This document shows, in pieces, positions 1 to 8,601 of a DNA stretch of 64,000 nucleotides. Location: contig NZ_CP040443.1 in NCBI RefSeq assembly GCF_005843885.1, forward strand, positions 2,232,001 through 2,296,000, read 5' to 3'. Positions within the stretch are counted from its first letter, which is position 1; the number at the start of each line of letters is the position of its first letter. The position numbers were made by a program, and so were the translations under genes. The stretch is from Escherichia sp. E4742 (GTDB lineage Bacteria > Pseudomonadota > Gammaproteobacteria > Enterobacterales > Enterobacteriaceae). Below the pieces are notes generated by a model that ran no database searches, had not been told where the DNA came from, and saw only the letters and a program-made list of their open reading frames with translations.

Positions 1-285
1 AACTATCAACTCAAAGAAAGTTTTACAAACCCAGTAACCAACGATACTATTTTTATCCACTATATCGGTCCAACCAAGCCCTGGCATGATTGGGCCTGGG
101 ATTATCCTGTATCACAAGCCTTTATGGAGGCAAAAAATGCTTCGCCATGGAAGAGTACGGCGTTGCTAAAACCGAACAATAGCAATCAATTAAGATATAG
201 CGCAAAACATATGCTTAAAAAGCATAGATATCTAAAAGGATTTAGCAATTATCTTTTTTATTTTATTGAAAAGATAAAGCATTAA
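1..285 (+). CDS. waaI: LPS core glycosyltransferase WaaI/WaaO, C-terminal part
   Basis: Frame 1 is open from the first base to a TAA at 283-285 and encodes the last 94 residues of a family GT8 lipopolysaccharide glycosyltransferase; the start lies outside the window. The tail has the conserved IHYIGPTKPWHDW block seen at the C-terminus of WaaI, WaaO and WaaJ enzymes, followed by a basic, aromatic end that probably contacts the inner membrane. Its family adds the second hexose of the outer core from a UDP-sugar. It lies immediately upstream of waaJ on the same strand, as in E. coli core operons. The gene is waaI in R2-type and waaO in K-12-type nomenclature; the fragment alone cannot decide donor specificity. 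Confidence 0.85.
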   Translation, partial: NYQLKESFTNPVTNDTIFIHYIGPTKPWHDWAWDYPVSQAFMEAKNASPWKSTALLKPNNSNQLRYSAKHMLKKHRYLKGFSNYLFYFIEKIKH

Positions 286-324
286 AACTGGGAAACTATA
301 AAGTAATGATATAAGGGTAGCATT

Positions 325-1347
325 GTGGACTCATTTCCTGCCATAGAGATAGATAAAGTTAAAGCCTGGGATTATCGGCTAGTTAATATAAATACTTCTG
401 AATGTTTAAATGTTGCCTATGGTGTCGATGCTAATTATCTTGATGGTGTAGGTGTTTCCATCACATCAATTGTTCTAAACAATCGACATATTAATCTTGA
501 TTTTTATATTATTGCTGACGTTTATAATGATGGTTTTTTTCAAAAAGTCGCAAAGCTTGCAGAGCAATACCAATTAAGAATCACGCTATATAGAATTAAC
601 ACTGATAAGCTCCAGTGCTTGCCTTGTACGCAGGTCTGGTCAAGAGCAATGTACTTCCGTTTATTTGCATTTCAATTATTGGGTTTAACGCTTGATCGTT
701 TGCTTTATCTTGATGCAGATGTTGTTTGTAAAGGCGATATTAGCCAACTATTGCATCTGGATTTAAACGGAGCGGTTGCTGCTGTTGTTAAAGATGTTGA
801 GCCAATGCAGGAAAAGGCGGTATCCAGGTTGTCTGATCCTGAATTACTTGGGCAGTACTTTAATTCCGGCGTCGTTTATTTAGACTTAAAAAAATGGGCT
901 GACGCAAATCTAACAGAAAAAGCGTTGTCTATTCTTATGAGTAAAGATAATGTTTATAAATACCCTGATCAGGATGTTATGAATATCTTACTGAAAGGGA
1001 TAACAATATTTTTGCCTCGTGAGTACAATACAATTTATACAATAAAAGTGAATTAAAAGACAAAACACATCAAAACTATAAAAAGCTGATTACAGAAAGT
1101 ACTCTGCTTATTCATTATACAGGGTGCAACTAAACCGTGGCACAAATGGGCAATTTATCCATCGGTAAAATACTATAAAATAGCTTTAGAAAATTCACCA
1201 TGGAAAGATGACTCTCCACGAGATGCAAAATCAATTATTGAATTTAAAAAAAGATATAAACATCTTTTAGTGCAGCATAATTATATCTCAGGAATTATAG
1301 CAGGAGTCTGTTATCTTTGCCGAAAATATTACCGTAATAACATTTAA
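325..1347 (+). pseudogene. waaJ: waaJ, LPS outer-core hexosyltransferase, broken by two indels
   Basis: GT8 glycosyltransferase that adds the third outer-core hexose. It starts at a GTG (325) behind an AAGGG ribosome site and is intact through the DXD motif (Asp130-Ala-Asp132) to about residue 241. There the A run at 1044-1047 is one base short of the K-12 gene as I remember it, and translation stops at 1054. The remaining protein sequence continues in another frame until the G run at 1122-1124, which has one base too many and restores the original frame. The gene then runs to TAA at 1345. Repaired, it would be about 340 residues, the normal length. As written, the 243-residue product lacks the C-terminal domain. 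This may be a real mutation or a pair of homopolymer consensus errors. Confidence 0.85.
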
Positions 1348-1357
1348 CTGGTTTATT

Positions 1358-2056
1358 ATGATTCAGAAGAGCAAGATCAAAGACTTGGTTGTTTTTACCG
1401 ATGAAAACAATTCAAAGTACCTCAATGTATTAAATGACTTTTTGTCTTATAATATTAATATCATCAAAGTGTTTCGTTCTATTGATGATACAAAAGTCAT
1501 GCTTATTGACACCGATTACGGTAAGTTGGTGCTTAAGGTATTTTCTCCAAAAATTAAACGTAACGAGCGTTTTTTAAAATCTCTATTAAAAGGAGATTAT
1601 TACGAACGCCTTTTTGAACAAACCCAAAAAGTACGAAATGAAGGATTACATACTCTCAATGATTTTTATTTATTAGCAGAGCGAAAAACCTTACGATTTG
1701 TTCATACATATATCATGATCATCGAGTATATTGATGGCATAGAGTTGTGTGATATGCCCGATATTGATGATGTGCTAAAAAATAAAATTCAGCAATCAAT
1801 TAATGCCTTGCATCAACATGGCATGGTTTCTGGTGATCCTCATCGTGGTAACTTCATTATAAAAAATGGTGAAGTTCGAATTATTGATCTCTCCGGGAAA
1901 CGTGCTTCAGCGCAGCGGAAAGCGAAAGACCGTCTTGATTTAGAGCGTCATTACGGTATTAAAAATGAGATTAAGGATCTTGGTTATTATCTTTTAGTTT
2001 ATCGTAAAAAAATACGCAATATTATGCGGCGTTTGAAAGGAAAACCAGCACGCTAA
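1358..2056 (+). CDS. waaY: LPS core heptose II kinase WaaY
   Basis: Phosphorylates heptose II of the inner core from ATP at the cytoplasmic face, giving the negative charge needed for outer-membrane stability. The 232-residue product has a kinase-like catalytic loop at 154-165 (HGMVSGDPHRGN, with Asp160 and Asn165) and a metal-binding Asp177 in IIDLSG, an arrangement typical of the RfaY family. Length is normal. It follows waaJ by ten bases and precedes waaZ, the usual order in K-12 and R2 core clusters. Base composition is AT-rich like the rest of the outer-core block, consistent with its reputation for horizontal exchange. Identification is by recognition of the family sequence. Confidence 0.93.
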   Translation: MIQKSKIKDLVVFTDENNSKYLNVLNDFLSYNINIIKVFRSIDDTKVMLIDTDYGKLVLKVFSPKIKRNERFLKSLLKGDYYERLFEQTQKVRNEGLHTLNDFYLLAERKTLRFVHTYIMIIEYIDGIELCDMPDIDDVLKNKIQQSINALHQHGMVSGDPHRGNFIIKNGEVRIIDLSGKRASAQRKAKDRLDLERHYGIKNEIKDLGYYLLVYRKKIRNIMRRLKGKPAR

Positions 2057-2130
2057 AAGCAGAAATATCCCACAATTACGCGTCTTCGGTAGTCATTTTT
2101 ATACGGAGTTATTTATTTCACAGGTTTATC

Positions 2131-2918
2131 ATGAAGAATATTCGATACATTGACAAAAAAGATGTTGAAAACCTGATTGAAAATAAAACATCTGATGATG
2201 TTATTATTTTTCTATCTGGTCCCACATCGCAAAAGACGCCTTTGTCGGTATTACGGGCAAAGGATATTATTGCTGTCAATGGTTCAGCGCAATATCTGTT
2301 AAGTCATAATATTATTCCATTTATTTATGTACTTACAGATGTTCGCTTTTTACATCAGCGTCGTGATGATTTTTATAATTTTAGCCAGAGAAGTCGTTAT
2401 ACCATCGTAAACGTTGACGTTATGAACACGCCTCCGAAGAAGATAAACTTTATATCCTCCAGAATTGTCTCGTACTACGGTCATTTTACCGTAGAGAAAA
2501 AGGTGGATTTATAAAGAAGATTAAATTCAACATATTAAGACAGATTCATAAAGAACTGCTGATCTCTGTACCGTTATCTAAAAAAGGCCGCCTGGTTGGA
2601 TTTTGCAAGGACATTAGTCTTGGTTATTGCTCATGCCATACTATTGCCTTTGCTGCAATCCAGATAGCATATTCACTGAAGTATGCGCGGGTCATTTGTT
2701 CCGGCCTGGATTTAACGGGTAGTTGTTCGCGTTTTTATGACGAAGATAAGAATCCTATGCCTTCGGAGTTGAGTAAAGATTTATTAAAAATATTACCGTT
2801 TTTCCGCTTTATGCGTGACAATGTAGAAGATATTAACATTTATAATTTGTCTGATGATACAGCGATTCAATATGATATTATTCCATTTATGAAAGTATCA
2901 GAAATTGAAGAGTCTTGA
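2131..2918 (+). pseudogene. waaZ: waaZ, LPS core biosynthesis protein, frameshifted
   Basis: WaaZ is linked to addition of a further Kdo to the inner core, mainly in K-12 and R2 core types. The frame is open from ATG 2131 and matches the K-12 protein as I recall it up to about residue 97. At 2420-2421 a T run is one base short; the protein similarity then continues one frame over (for example YEHASEEDK, then KKGRLVGFCKDISLGYCSC) to a TGA at 2916-2918. As written, the gene yields only 127 residues with a false tail; repaired it would give about 262. Loss of WaaZ is tolerated in many strains, so true decay is plausible, but the change is again a homopolymer length difference. Confidence 0.85.
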
Positions 2919-2988
2919 GTTTGATAAAATAAGCTAATATCTTTTATACCTTTACGTTATTTTATAAAAATATTGGGGTTATTTAATA

Positions 2989-4131
2989 ATGATTAAAAAA
3001 ATAATATTTACCGTCACACCAATATTTTCTATACCGCCAAAAGGCGCTGCAGCGGTTGAAACATGGATTTATCAGGTCGCAAAAAGACTTTCGATTCCAG
3101 CAACTATCGCCTGTATTCGAAACGACGGTTACCCGACCTACACAAAAGTAAATGATAATTGTGATATTCACTACATTGGTTTTAGTCGAGTCTATAAACG
3201 ACTTTTCCAAAAATGGACTCGACTTGATCCTGTGCCGTATTCTCAGCGCGTTTTAAATACTCAACCTAAAAATGCTGATCCGAAAGACTCAGTTATTGTT
3301 ATCCACAATAGTATGAAGCTGTATAAACAGATTCGTAGTAGAAGCCCTCAAGCGCAGCTAGTCATGCACCTTCACAATGCTTTTGAACCAGGGCAGTTAG
3401 ACAAAAATGCAAAAATAATTGTTCCCAGCCAGTTTCTGTTCGATTTCTATTCGGAAAAAATGCCTGATGCAGATATCGCTATTGTGCCTAATGGTTTTTG
3501 CTCTGAATCGTATGCACATGACAATACTGAAGATTTAAGGAAGACGTTTAACATTGATGCGAATGATACGGTGTTATTATTTGCAGGAAGGATATCGCCA
3601 GATAAAGGCTGTCTGATGCTTATGGATGCTTTCAATAAGCTGTGTAAGGATCGAGACAATCTTAAATTGGTTATCGTTGGTGATCCTTTTGCCAGTAAAA
3701 AAGGTGAAAAAGCTGAATATCAGAAAAAGGTTCTGGATGAAGCGAAAGCTATTGGCGCGCAATGTATCATGGCGGGTGGGCAGCCACCGGAGCAGATGCA
3801 TAAATATTATCGCTTAGCAGATTTAGTTGTTGTTCCTTCCCAGGTAGAAGAAGCTTTTTGCATGGTAGCAGTTGAAGCGATGGCGGCTGGTAAACCTGTT
3901 CTTGCGAGTCAAAAAGGTGGGATAAACGAGTTTGTTCTGGAAGGAATAACAGGATATCACCTTGCAGAGCCTATGACATCTGAAAGTATTCTCGCGGATA
4001 TTAAGCGAGTTTTAGCGGATGCTGACAGAGAGCAACTTGCTGAAAATGCCCGGAATTTTGTTTTCTCAAAATATAGCTGGGAACATGTAACTCAGTGCTT
4101 TGAAGCACAAATGCAAGACTGGTTTGGTTAA
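2989..4131 (+). CDS. waaK: LPS outer-core N-acetylglucosaminyltransferase WaaK
   Basis: A 380-residue family GT4 (GT-B fold) enzyme that adds the branch GlcNAc to the distal outer-core hexose, the residue needed for O-antigen attachment in R2-type and Salmonella cores. The sugar-nucleotide site is visible as LLFAGRISPDKG (197-208) and an EX7E motif (Glu288-Glu296 in VEEAFCMVAVEAMAAG). Length and sequence fit WaaK rather than the K-12 WaaU, which is a GT9 protein; with waaZ upstream this suggests an R2 core. It is the last gene of the rightward waa operon and ends 54 bases before the convergent waaL. The start is ATG 2989; the spacer before it is weak in Shine-Dalgarno character. Confidence 0.88.
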   Translation: MIKKIIFTVTPIFSIPPKGAAAVETWIYQVAKRLSIPATIACIRNDGYPTYTKVNDNCDIHYIGFSRVYKRLFQKWTRLDPVPYSQRVLNTQPKNADPKDSVIVIHNSMKLYKQIRSRSPQAQLVMHLHNAFEPGQLDKNAKIIVPSQFLFDFYSEKMPDADIAIVPNGFCSESYAHDNTEDLRKTFNIDANDTVLLFAGRISPDKGCLMLMDAFNKLCKDRDNLKLVIVGDPFASKKGEKAEYQKKVLDEAKAIGAQCIMAGGQPPEQMHKYYRLADLVVVPSQVEEAFCMVAVEAMAAGKPVLASQKGGINEFVLEGITGYHLAEPMTSESILADIKRVLADADREQLAENARNFVFSKYSWEHVTQCFEAQMQDWFG

Positions 4132-4150
4132 ACAATTATTTGATTTGAAG

Positions 4151-4188
4151 AGCCTGCCTGACATTAACTTCAGGCAGGCTTTTTTTTA
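4151..4188. terminator. Bidirectional terminator between waaK and waaL
   Basis: A perfect 10-bp inverted repeat (AGCCTGCCTG at 4151-4160, CAGGCAGGCT at 4171-4180) is followed by eight T on the plus strand. It ends the waaK operon; the T run overlaps the final codons of waaL on the other strand, so the hairpin can also serve the convergent transcript. Confidence 0.85.
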
Positions 4189-5403
4189 TTTATTCCGCAT
4201 TGCTAACAGTAAACCAACAATCAAGCCAATTGGTTTAAGATCAACTTCCTCAAAGTTACCTCGAATAATATAAAAACCTACAAGAGTTAAAAATAGTAGT
4301 AATTGACCATTATAAGGAGTGACCACAACTTTTTTTAATGTTGCATTAGCTGTTTCTTTGATAATAGAGACATACAGATAAAGTAAAGCGAGTAACCCTG
4401 CTAATCCTGCTGCAAACCAAATTGACAAAATAATGTTATGTGGCCCAATAGATTGCTTGCTTATCCAGGATGGAAAATCTACGACGCGTTTATTATAAAT
4501 ACTATGGTAAATATCATCTCCGTAGCCATATCCCTTGAGCGGATTTTCCATTATTAATGTCCAGGCCGTACCCTGAGTGCCATTGGTGTAGCGATTAGAA
4601 CTGTCAGTTTGTTGAAGTTTATAAATAAGTCTGTCTTTGTTGGCATTATCAACTTTATAGGTAAATACACAAGCTGCCGCGACGGTAATAATTATGGAGG
4701 CCAGCATCAATAATTTCCACTGACGATTTAAGATTAACCATAGTAGAGTTACTATGAATACTGCCAGCCATGCACCACGCGAGAGCGTTCCTAATAACAG
4801 AAATAAGAAAACTGCACTAAAAATTACGAATGCTATTTTATAAGAGGTTTTCTTGATAAGCCAAAGGTTTAATAATGCTGGAAATAGAAACACCATTGAG
4901 TCGGAAATACTACGGTGTTCATAGGTCGAAAATGGCATTATTCCTTTATTATAATCCTGAATATAAAGAATAATCTCAACAAGGCAACGTAACCCAAGTC
5001 CGGTAACTAATGAGTATAGTACAACTTTACCGATGCTTTCATTATCTTCATCTTTTAATAATGCGGGTATAAGTAAACTATATGCAAAAAAACCTTTAAG
5101 CACCGTGTTACTGAATTCTTTAAAGCTTAGTTTCAGATCTGGTGATATGAAAGTGGCATATAAAAGAATGAGCGACAGTGCAAGGACACTATAAAAAAGA
5201 TTATTTTTATAGAGTGATTTAAATGTTCCTGGAGCACGAAAAACTTGATAGATTACCGTAATAATCATTAGTATAGATATGATATGTTTATAACGGGTAA
5301 CACCATCAAGGAAAAAGGTTGCGATAAAGAGGGATACCAATACTTTATTCCAGTATGGTTTCCAGTTCTCTTTATTACGCAGCGCCAGCGAGGCTGTTAA
5401 CAT
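4186..5403 (-). CDS. waaL: O-antigen ligase WaaL
   Basis: Joins undecaprenyl-diphosphate-linked O-antigen to lipid A-core at the periplasmic face of the inner membrane. The 405-residue product is strongly hydrophobic with about eleven or twelve membrane spans and has a large polar periplasmic loop at roughly 245-325. Conserved family residues are visible: Arg209 in TLSRGAWLA and His322 in IGPHNIIL, matching the arginine and histidine known to be essential in E. coli WaaL. It is the distal gene of the minus-strand hldD-waaF-waaC-waaL operon, 33 bases downstream of waaC. WaaL is core-type specific, so its pairing with waaK fits an R2 core. The gene itself appears intact. Confidence 0.92.
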   Translation of the reverse strand: MLTASLALRNKENWKPYWNKVLVSLFIATFFLDGVTRYKHIISILMIITVIYQVFRAPGTFKSLYKNNLFYSVLALSLILLYATFISPDLKLSFKEFSNTVLKGFFAYSLLIPALLKDEDNESIGKVVLYSLVTGLGLRCLVEIILYIQDYNKGIMPFSTYEHRSISDSMVFLFPALLNLWLIKKTSYKIAFVIFSAVFLFLLLGTLSRGAWLAVFIVTLLWLILNRQWKLLMLASIIITVAAACVFTYKVDNANKDRLIYKLQQTDSSNRYTNGTQGTAWTLIMENPLKGYGYGDDIYHSIYNKRVVDFPSWISKQSIGPHNIILSIWFAAGLAGLLALLYLYVSIIKETANATLKKVVVTPYNGQLLLFLTLVGFYIIRGNFEEVDLKPIGLIVGLLLAMRNK

Positions 5404-5436
5404 TGCTTCTCCACCATCTTAATAATATAGAACGTG

Positions 5437-6396
5437 TTAATCAGAATTGATTTTTTTAAATACGGTTTCTGCAGCCAGATGAGCAAGATCTTTATCCGGT
5501 GCCATGCAAACTACCTGATTCTTCCCATAACCGCCAATTAATCCCGGGTCTGTAGGTCCATAAACTGTGATATTGGGTTTATCGAGTGCCGCAGTTAAAT
5601 GGCTTAATCCTGTATCGACTGACACAACAAATTTAGCTCCAGCCAGCACACGGGCAACGCCTTCCAGAGTCATCTTCGGCAGTACGTCGACATAATCAAA
5701 GCCTTCCGCCAGTCTTTTTGCCCGCTCTTCTTCATGCGGTGCTCCCCACGGTAGTTTAATTCGAATCCCTGAACCTGCCAGTAAACCAATTAATTCTCGC
5801 CAGTGCTCTTCCGGCCAGTGTTTATCATCGCGGGTGGTCGCATGAAGGAATACAGCATACTCCCCAACATCCGGTAGTGGATTTGTCAGGAAATGCTGCG
5901 CAATAGCATAATCGCCCTGGGCCTGCGGTTTGCTATACCCAAGGCTTTTTGCAAACAGTTCACGGGTACGTTCTACAGCATGCTGCTGTTTCGCAATATG
6001 ATGCTTACGATTGTAAAACAGGCTGGCTAAAGGCTCGCGAGCGGTTTGCCAGTCCATTCCATGCTTCACGCCATGTGCTAAACGTGTCACCAGCGCTGCG
6101 CTTTTTACCAGCCCTTGGGCGTCGATAATTGCGTCATAGTTTTCTGCCTGAAGGGCTTCACGAAACGCTTTCCGTTCCGCTTTTATGGGGGCCGAGAACC
6201 AGGCTTTGCGCCAGCGACGTATCGCCACCGGAATAACCCGCTCAACGGCGGCGTGCCAGGAAGGAATCTGTGCGAATCCCTCTTCCACCACCCAATCAAA
6301 CTTAATCCCCGGGATTGCCTGCTGTGCATCGGTGAGTGCGGGCAGCGTATGGAGAACATCGCCCATCGACGATGTTTTAACGATCAGAACCCGCAT
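5437..6396 (-). CDS. waaC: LPS heptosyltransferase I WaaC
   Basis: Transfers the first L-glycero-D-manno-heptose from an ADP-heptose donor onto Kdo2-lipid A in the cytoplasm, the first committed inner-core step. It is a GT9 family protein of 319 residues, the standard length. It has the N-terminal KTSSMGDVLHTLPAL loop with the catalytic Asp13 and the donor-site block SVDTGLSHLTAAL near residue 260, followed by YGPTDP. Only three bases separate it from waaF upstream, so the two are co-transcribed and probably translationally coupled. No defects seen. Confidence 0.96.
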   Translation of the reverse strand: MRVLIVKTSSMGDVLHTLPALTDAQQAIPGIKFDWVVEEGFAQIPSWHAAVERVIPVAIRRWRKAWFSAPIKAERKAFREALQAENYDAIIDAQGLVKSAALVTRLAHGVKHGMDWQTAREPLASLFYNRKHHIAKQQHAVERTRELFAKSLGYSKPQAQGDYAIAQHFLTNPLPDVGEYAVFLHATTRDDKHWPEEHWRELIGLLAGSGIRIKLPWGAPHEEERAKRLAEGFDYVDVLPKMTLEGVARVLAGAKFVVSVDTGLSHLTAALDKPNITVYGPTDPGLIGGYGKNQVVCMAPDKDLAHLAAETVFKKINSD

Positions 6397-6399
6397 CCG

Positions 6400-7446
6400 T
6401 CAGGCTTCCTCTTGTAGCAATAGCGCGTTGATTTCTTCCAATACGCGCTGGGGAGTAATGTCGATCAAGCTCTGGTGATAACCCTCTGCAGCGTCACCTT
6501 TACGCACTTTGTGATAGCCGGTAATCAGGCGGATCACGCGCGCTTTATGGGAAAGCGGCGGCGTAAAGTCCGGACTGCTCGGCCCATACAGAGCAACCAG
6601 TGGACGATTGAGCGCCGCAGCAACGTGCATCAGGCCAGAATCGTTAGTGACAATGGCTTTACAGGCGGCAATCAAAATGACTGCCTGCTCAAGCTGTGTT
6701 TCCCCCGCCAGGTTCCGACACCATGCCTGCTGCTCGGTATTCAAAGCGGCAAGAATCTCATTGCCCGCCTCATGATCTTTCGCAGAGCCAAACAGAACCA
6801 CCTGATAACCTTCATCAATCAGCTGTTTTGCCAGCTCTGCATAGTGGTAGTGTGGCCAGCGTTTCGCCGGGCCAAACTCCGCACCCGGGCAAAAGCCAAT
6901 CATCGGACGTTCTGATGAGAGCGAAAATTGGTTACAGGTATACGATTTTTCACCTTCACTCACCTGCAATTGCGGCCATAACAACGGTTTTGGTAGATCT
7001 TGTGCGGTACGCATCACGCCTTTGTCATAGGCCAGCGCGACATAGCGTTCTACCATTAGCGGCCAGGCTTCTTTATCGAGCACGCGCACATCGTTGAGTA
7101 AACCGTAGCGCATTTCACCACGCCAGCCGGTGCGATGAGGAATTCCCGCGAAGAAAGGCACTAATGCGGATTTGAAGGAGTTGGGTAAGACGTAGGCGCG
7201 GTCGTAGCGCTTTTCACGCAGACTATGACCCAGTTTGCGGCGTTCGCCGATTTCCAGCGCCCCGTGACCGAGAGGCATAGGGATAGCTTCGTTAACTTCC
7301 GGCATCCGCGATAATAATGGACGGCACCATGCCGGTGCCATCACGTCGATTATCGCCTGGGGATAGCGCGCCTGGAGCGTGCGATAGAGACTTTGCGACA
7401 TCATCATGTCGCCAACCCAAGACGGGCCGATCACCAGTATTTTCAT
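6400..7446 (-). CDS. waaF: LPS heptosyltransferase II WaaF
   Basis: Adds the second heptose of the inner core to the acceptor made by WaaC. It is a 348-residue GT9 enzyme, the usual length. It shows an N-terminal IGPSWVGDMMMSQSL loop with Asp13, a GFCPGAEFGPAKRWP segment near 180 and the donor-binding TNDSGLMHVAAAL block near 260. It lies nine bases downstream of hldD in the same operon. The strand and order hldD-waaF-waaC-waaL match E. coli exactly, and the coding sequence is intact. Confidence 0.96.
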   Translation of the reverse strand: MKILVIGPSWVGDMMMSQSLYRTLQARYPQAIIDVMAPAWCRPLLSRMPEVNEAIPMPLGHGALEIGERRKLGHSLREKRYDRAYVLPNSFKSALVPFFAGIPHRTGWRGEMRYGLLNDVRVLDKEAWPLMVERYVALAYDKGVMRTAQDLPKPLLWPQLQVSEGEKSYTCNQFSLSSERPMIGFCPGAEFGPAKRWPHYHYAELAKQLIDEGYQVVLFGSAKDHEAGNEILAALNTEQQAWCRNLAGETQLEQAVILIAACKAIVTNDSGLMHVAAALNRPLVALYGPSSPDFTPPLSHKARVIRLITGYHKVRKGDAAEGYHQSLIDITPQRVLEEINALLLQEEA

Positions 7447-7455
7447 GCAGAGCTC

Positions 7456-8388
7456 TTATGCGTCGCGATTCAGCCAGGCCATATATTCCGTTACACCTTC
7501 GGCAACGGTTTTGAACGGTTTGTCGTAACCCGCAGCGCGTAGATTAGTCAGATCCGCCTGAGTAAACGCCTGATAGCGGCCTTTCAGTTTATCCGGGAAC
7601 GGAATGTATTCGATCTGACCTTTCTTGTGATAAGCAAGCGTTGCGTCGGCTACTGCCTGGAAGGATTCCGCACGACCAGTACCGAGGTTGAAGATGCCGG
7701 AAACGCCATTTTCCAGGAACCACAGATTCACATCAGCCACGTCGCCCACGTAGACGAAGTCGCGTTTAAAGTTCTCGCTACCTTCGAACAGTTTCGGTGA
7801 TTCACCGTTGTTAAGTTGCGTGTTGAGATGGAAAGCGACGCTCGCCATGCTGCCTTTATGGCCTTCACGCGGTCCATAAACGTTGAAATAGCGGAAGCCA
7901 ACAATCTGCGAGTTCGCTTCAGGCAGGATTTGACGAACATATTCATCAAACAGGAACTTCGAATAACCGTATACGTTCAGTGGTTTTTCGTATTCGCGGG
8001 ATTCAATAAAGTCGGAGGTGCGGCCACCGTAAGTGGCTGCGGAAGAGGCGTACAGGAACGGGATTTCGCGCTCCAGACAGTAGTGCAGCAGCTCTTTGGA
8101 GTATTGATAGTTGTTATCCATCATATACTTGCCGTCCCACTCGGTAGTGGAAGAGCACGCGCCTTCGTGGAAAATCGCTTCGACATCGCCGAACTCTTCG
8201 CCCGCCATAATCTGGATCAGGAAGTCTTCCTTATCCATATAGTCCGCGATGTTCAGGTCCACCAGGTTCACAAACTTGGTGCCGTCTTTCAGGTTGTCCA
8301 CCACCAGAATATCGGTGATGCCTTTATCATTCAGGGCCTTAACGATGTTGCTGCCGATAAAGCCCGCGCCGCCGGTAACGATGATCAT
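7456..8388 (-). CDS. hldD: ADP-L-glycero-D-manno-heptose 6-epimerase HldD
   Basis: Converts ADP-D-glycero-heptose to ADP-L-glycero-heptose, the donor used by the WaaC and WaaF enzymes encoded downstream. This extended short-chain dehydrogenase/epimerase of 310 residues has the NADP-binding GGAGFIG motif (6-12), a catalytic Tyr140-x3-Lys144 (VYGYSKF) and the SSAATYGG segment (115-122). It is the first gene of the hldD-waaF-waaC-waaL operon and is divergent from kbl. Start ATG 8388 is the conventional one. Formerly rfaD or gmhD. Confidence 0.97.
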
Positions 8389-8601
8389 AACTGTAACCTT
8401 CGAATTATGGAGTCAGAGACAATCTCAGACACGAATACTTCTATCATATCACTACACGGCGTTGGCTTCAGCCATTCGCCGAAAGTGAGGGGGATGGACG
8501 TTATTTATTCTAAATTTTACAGAAGTGTTAACGCGTCATCTCGTCGCGAACTATAAGTTTGGGTAATATGTGCTGGAAATTGCCCTGTCTGGAGAATCGC
8601 A
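8389..8601. promoter_or_regulatory. Divergent hldD/kbl promoter region
   Basis: A 213-bp intergenic gap between the divergent starts of hldD (minus) and kbl (plus) must contain both promoters. In E. coli the hldD side has a heat-shock promoter and the kbl-tdh side is Lrp-controlled; I recall this from the literature and did not assign the boxes here. The kbl start is preceded by GGAGA eight to twelve bases upstream. Confidence 0.5.
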
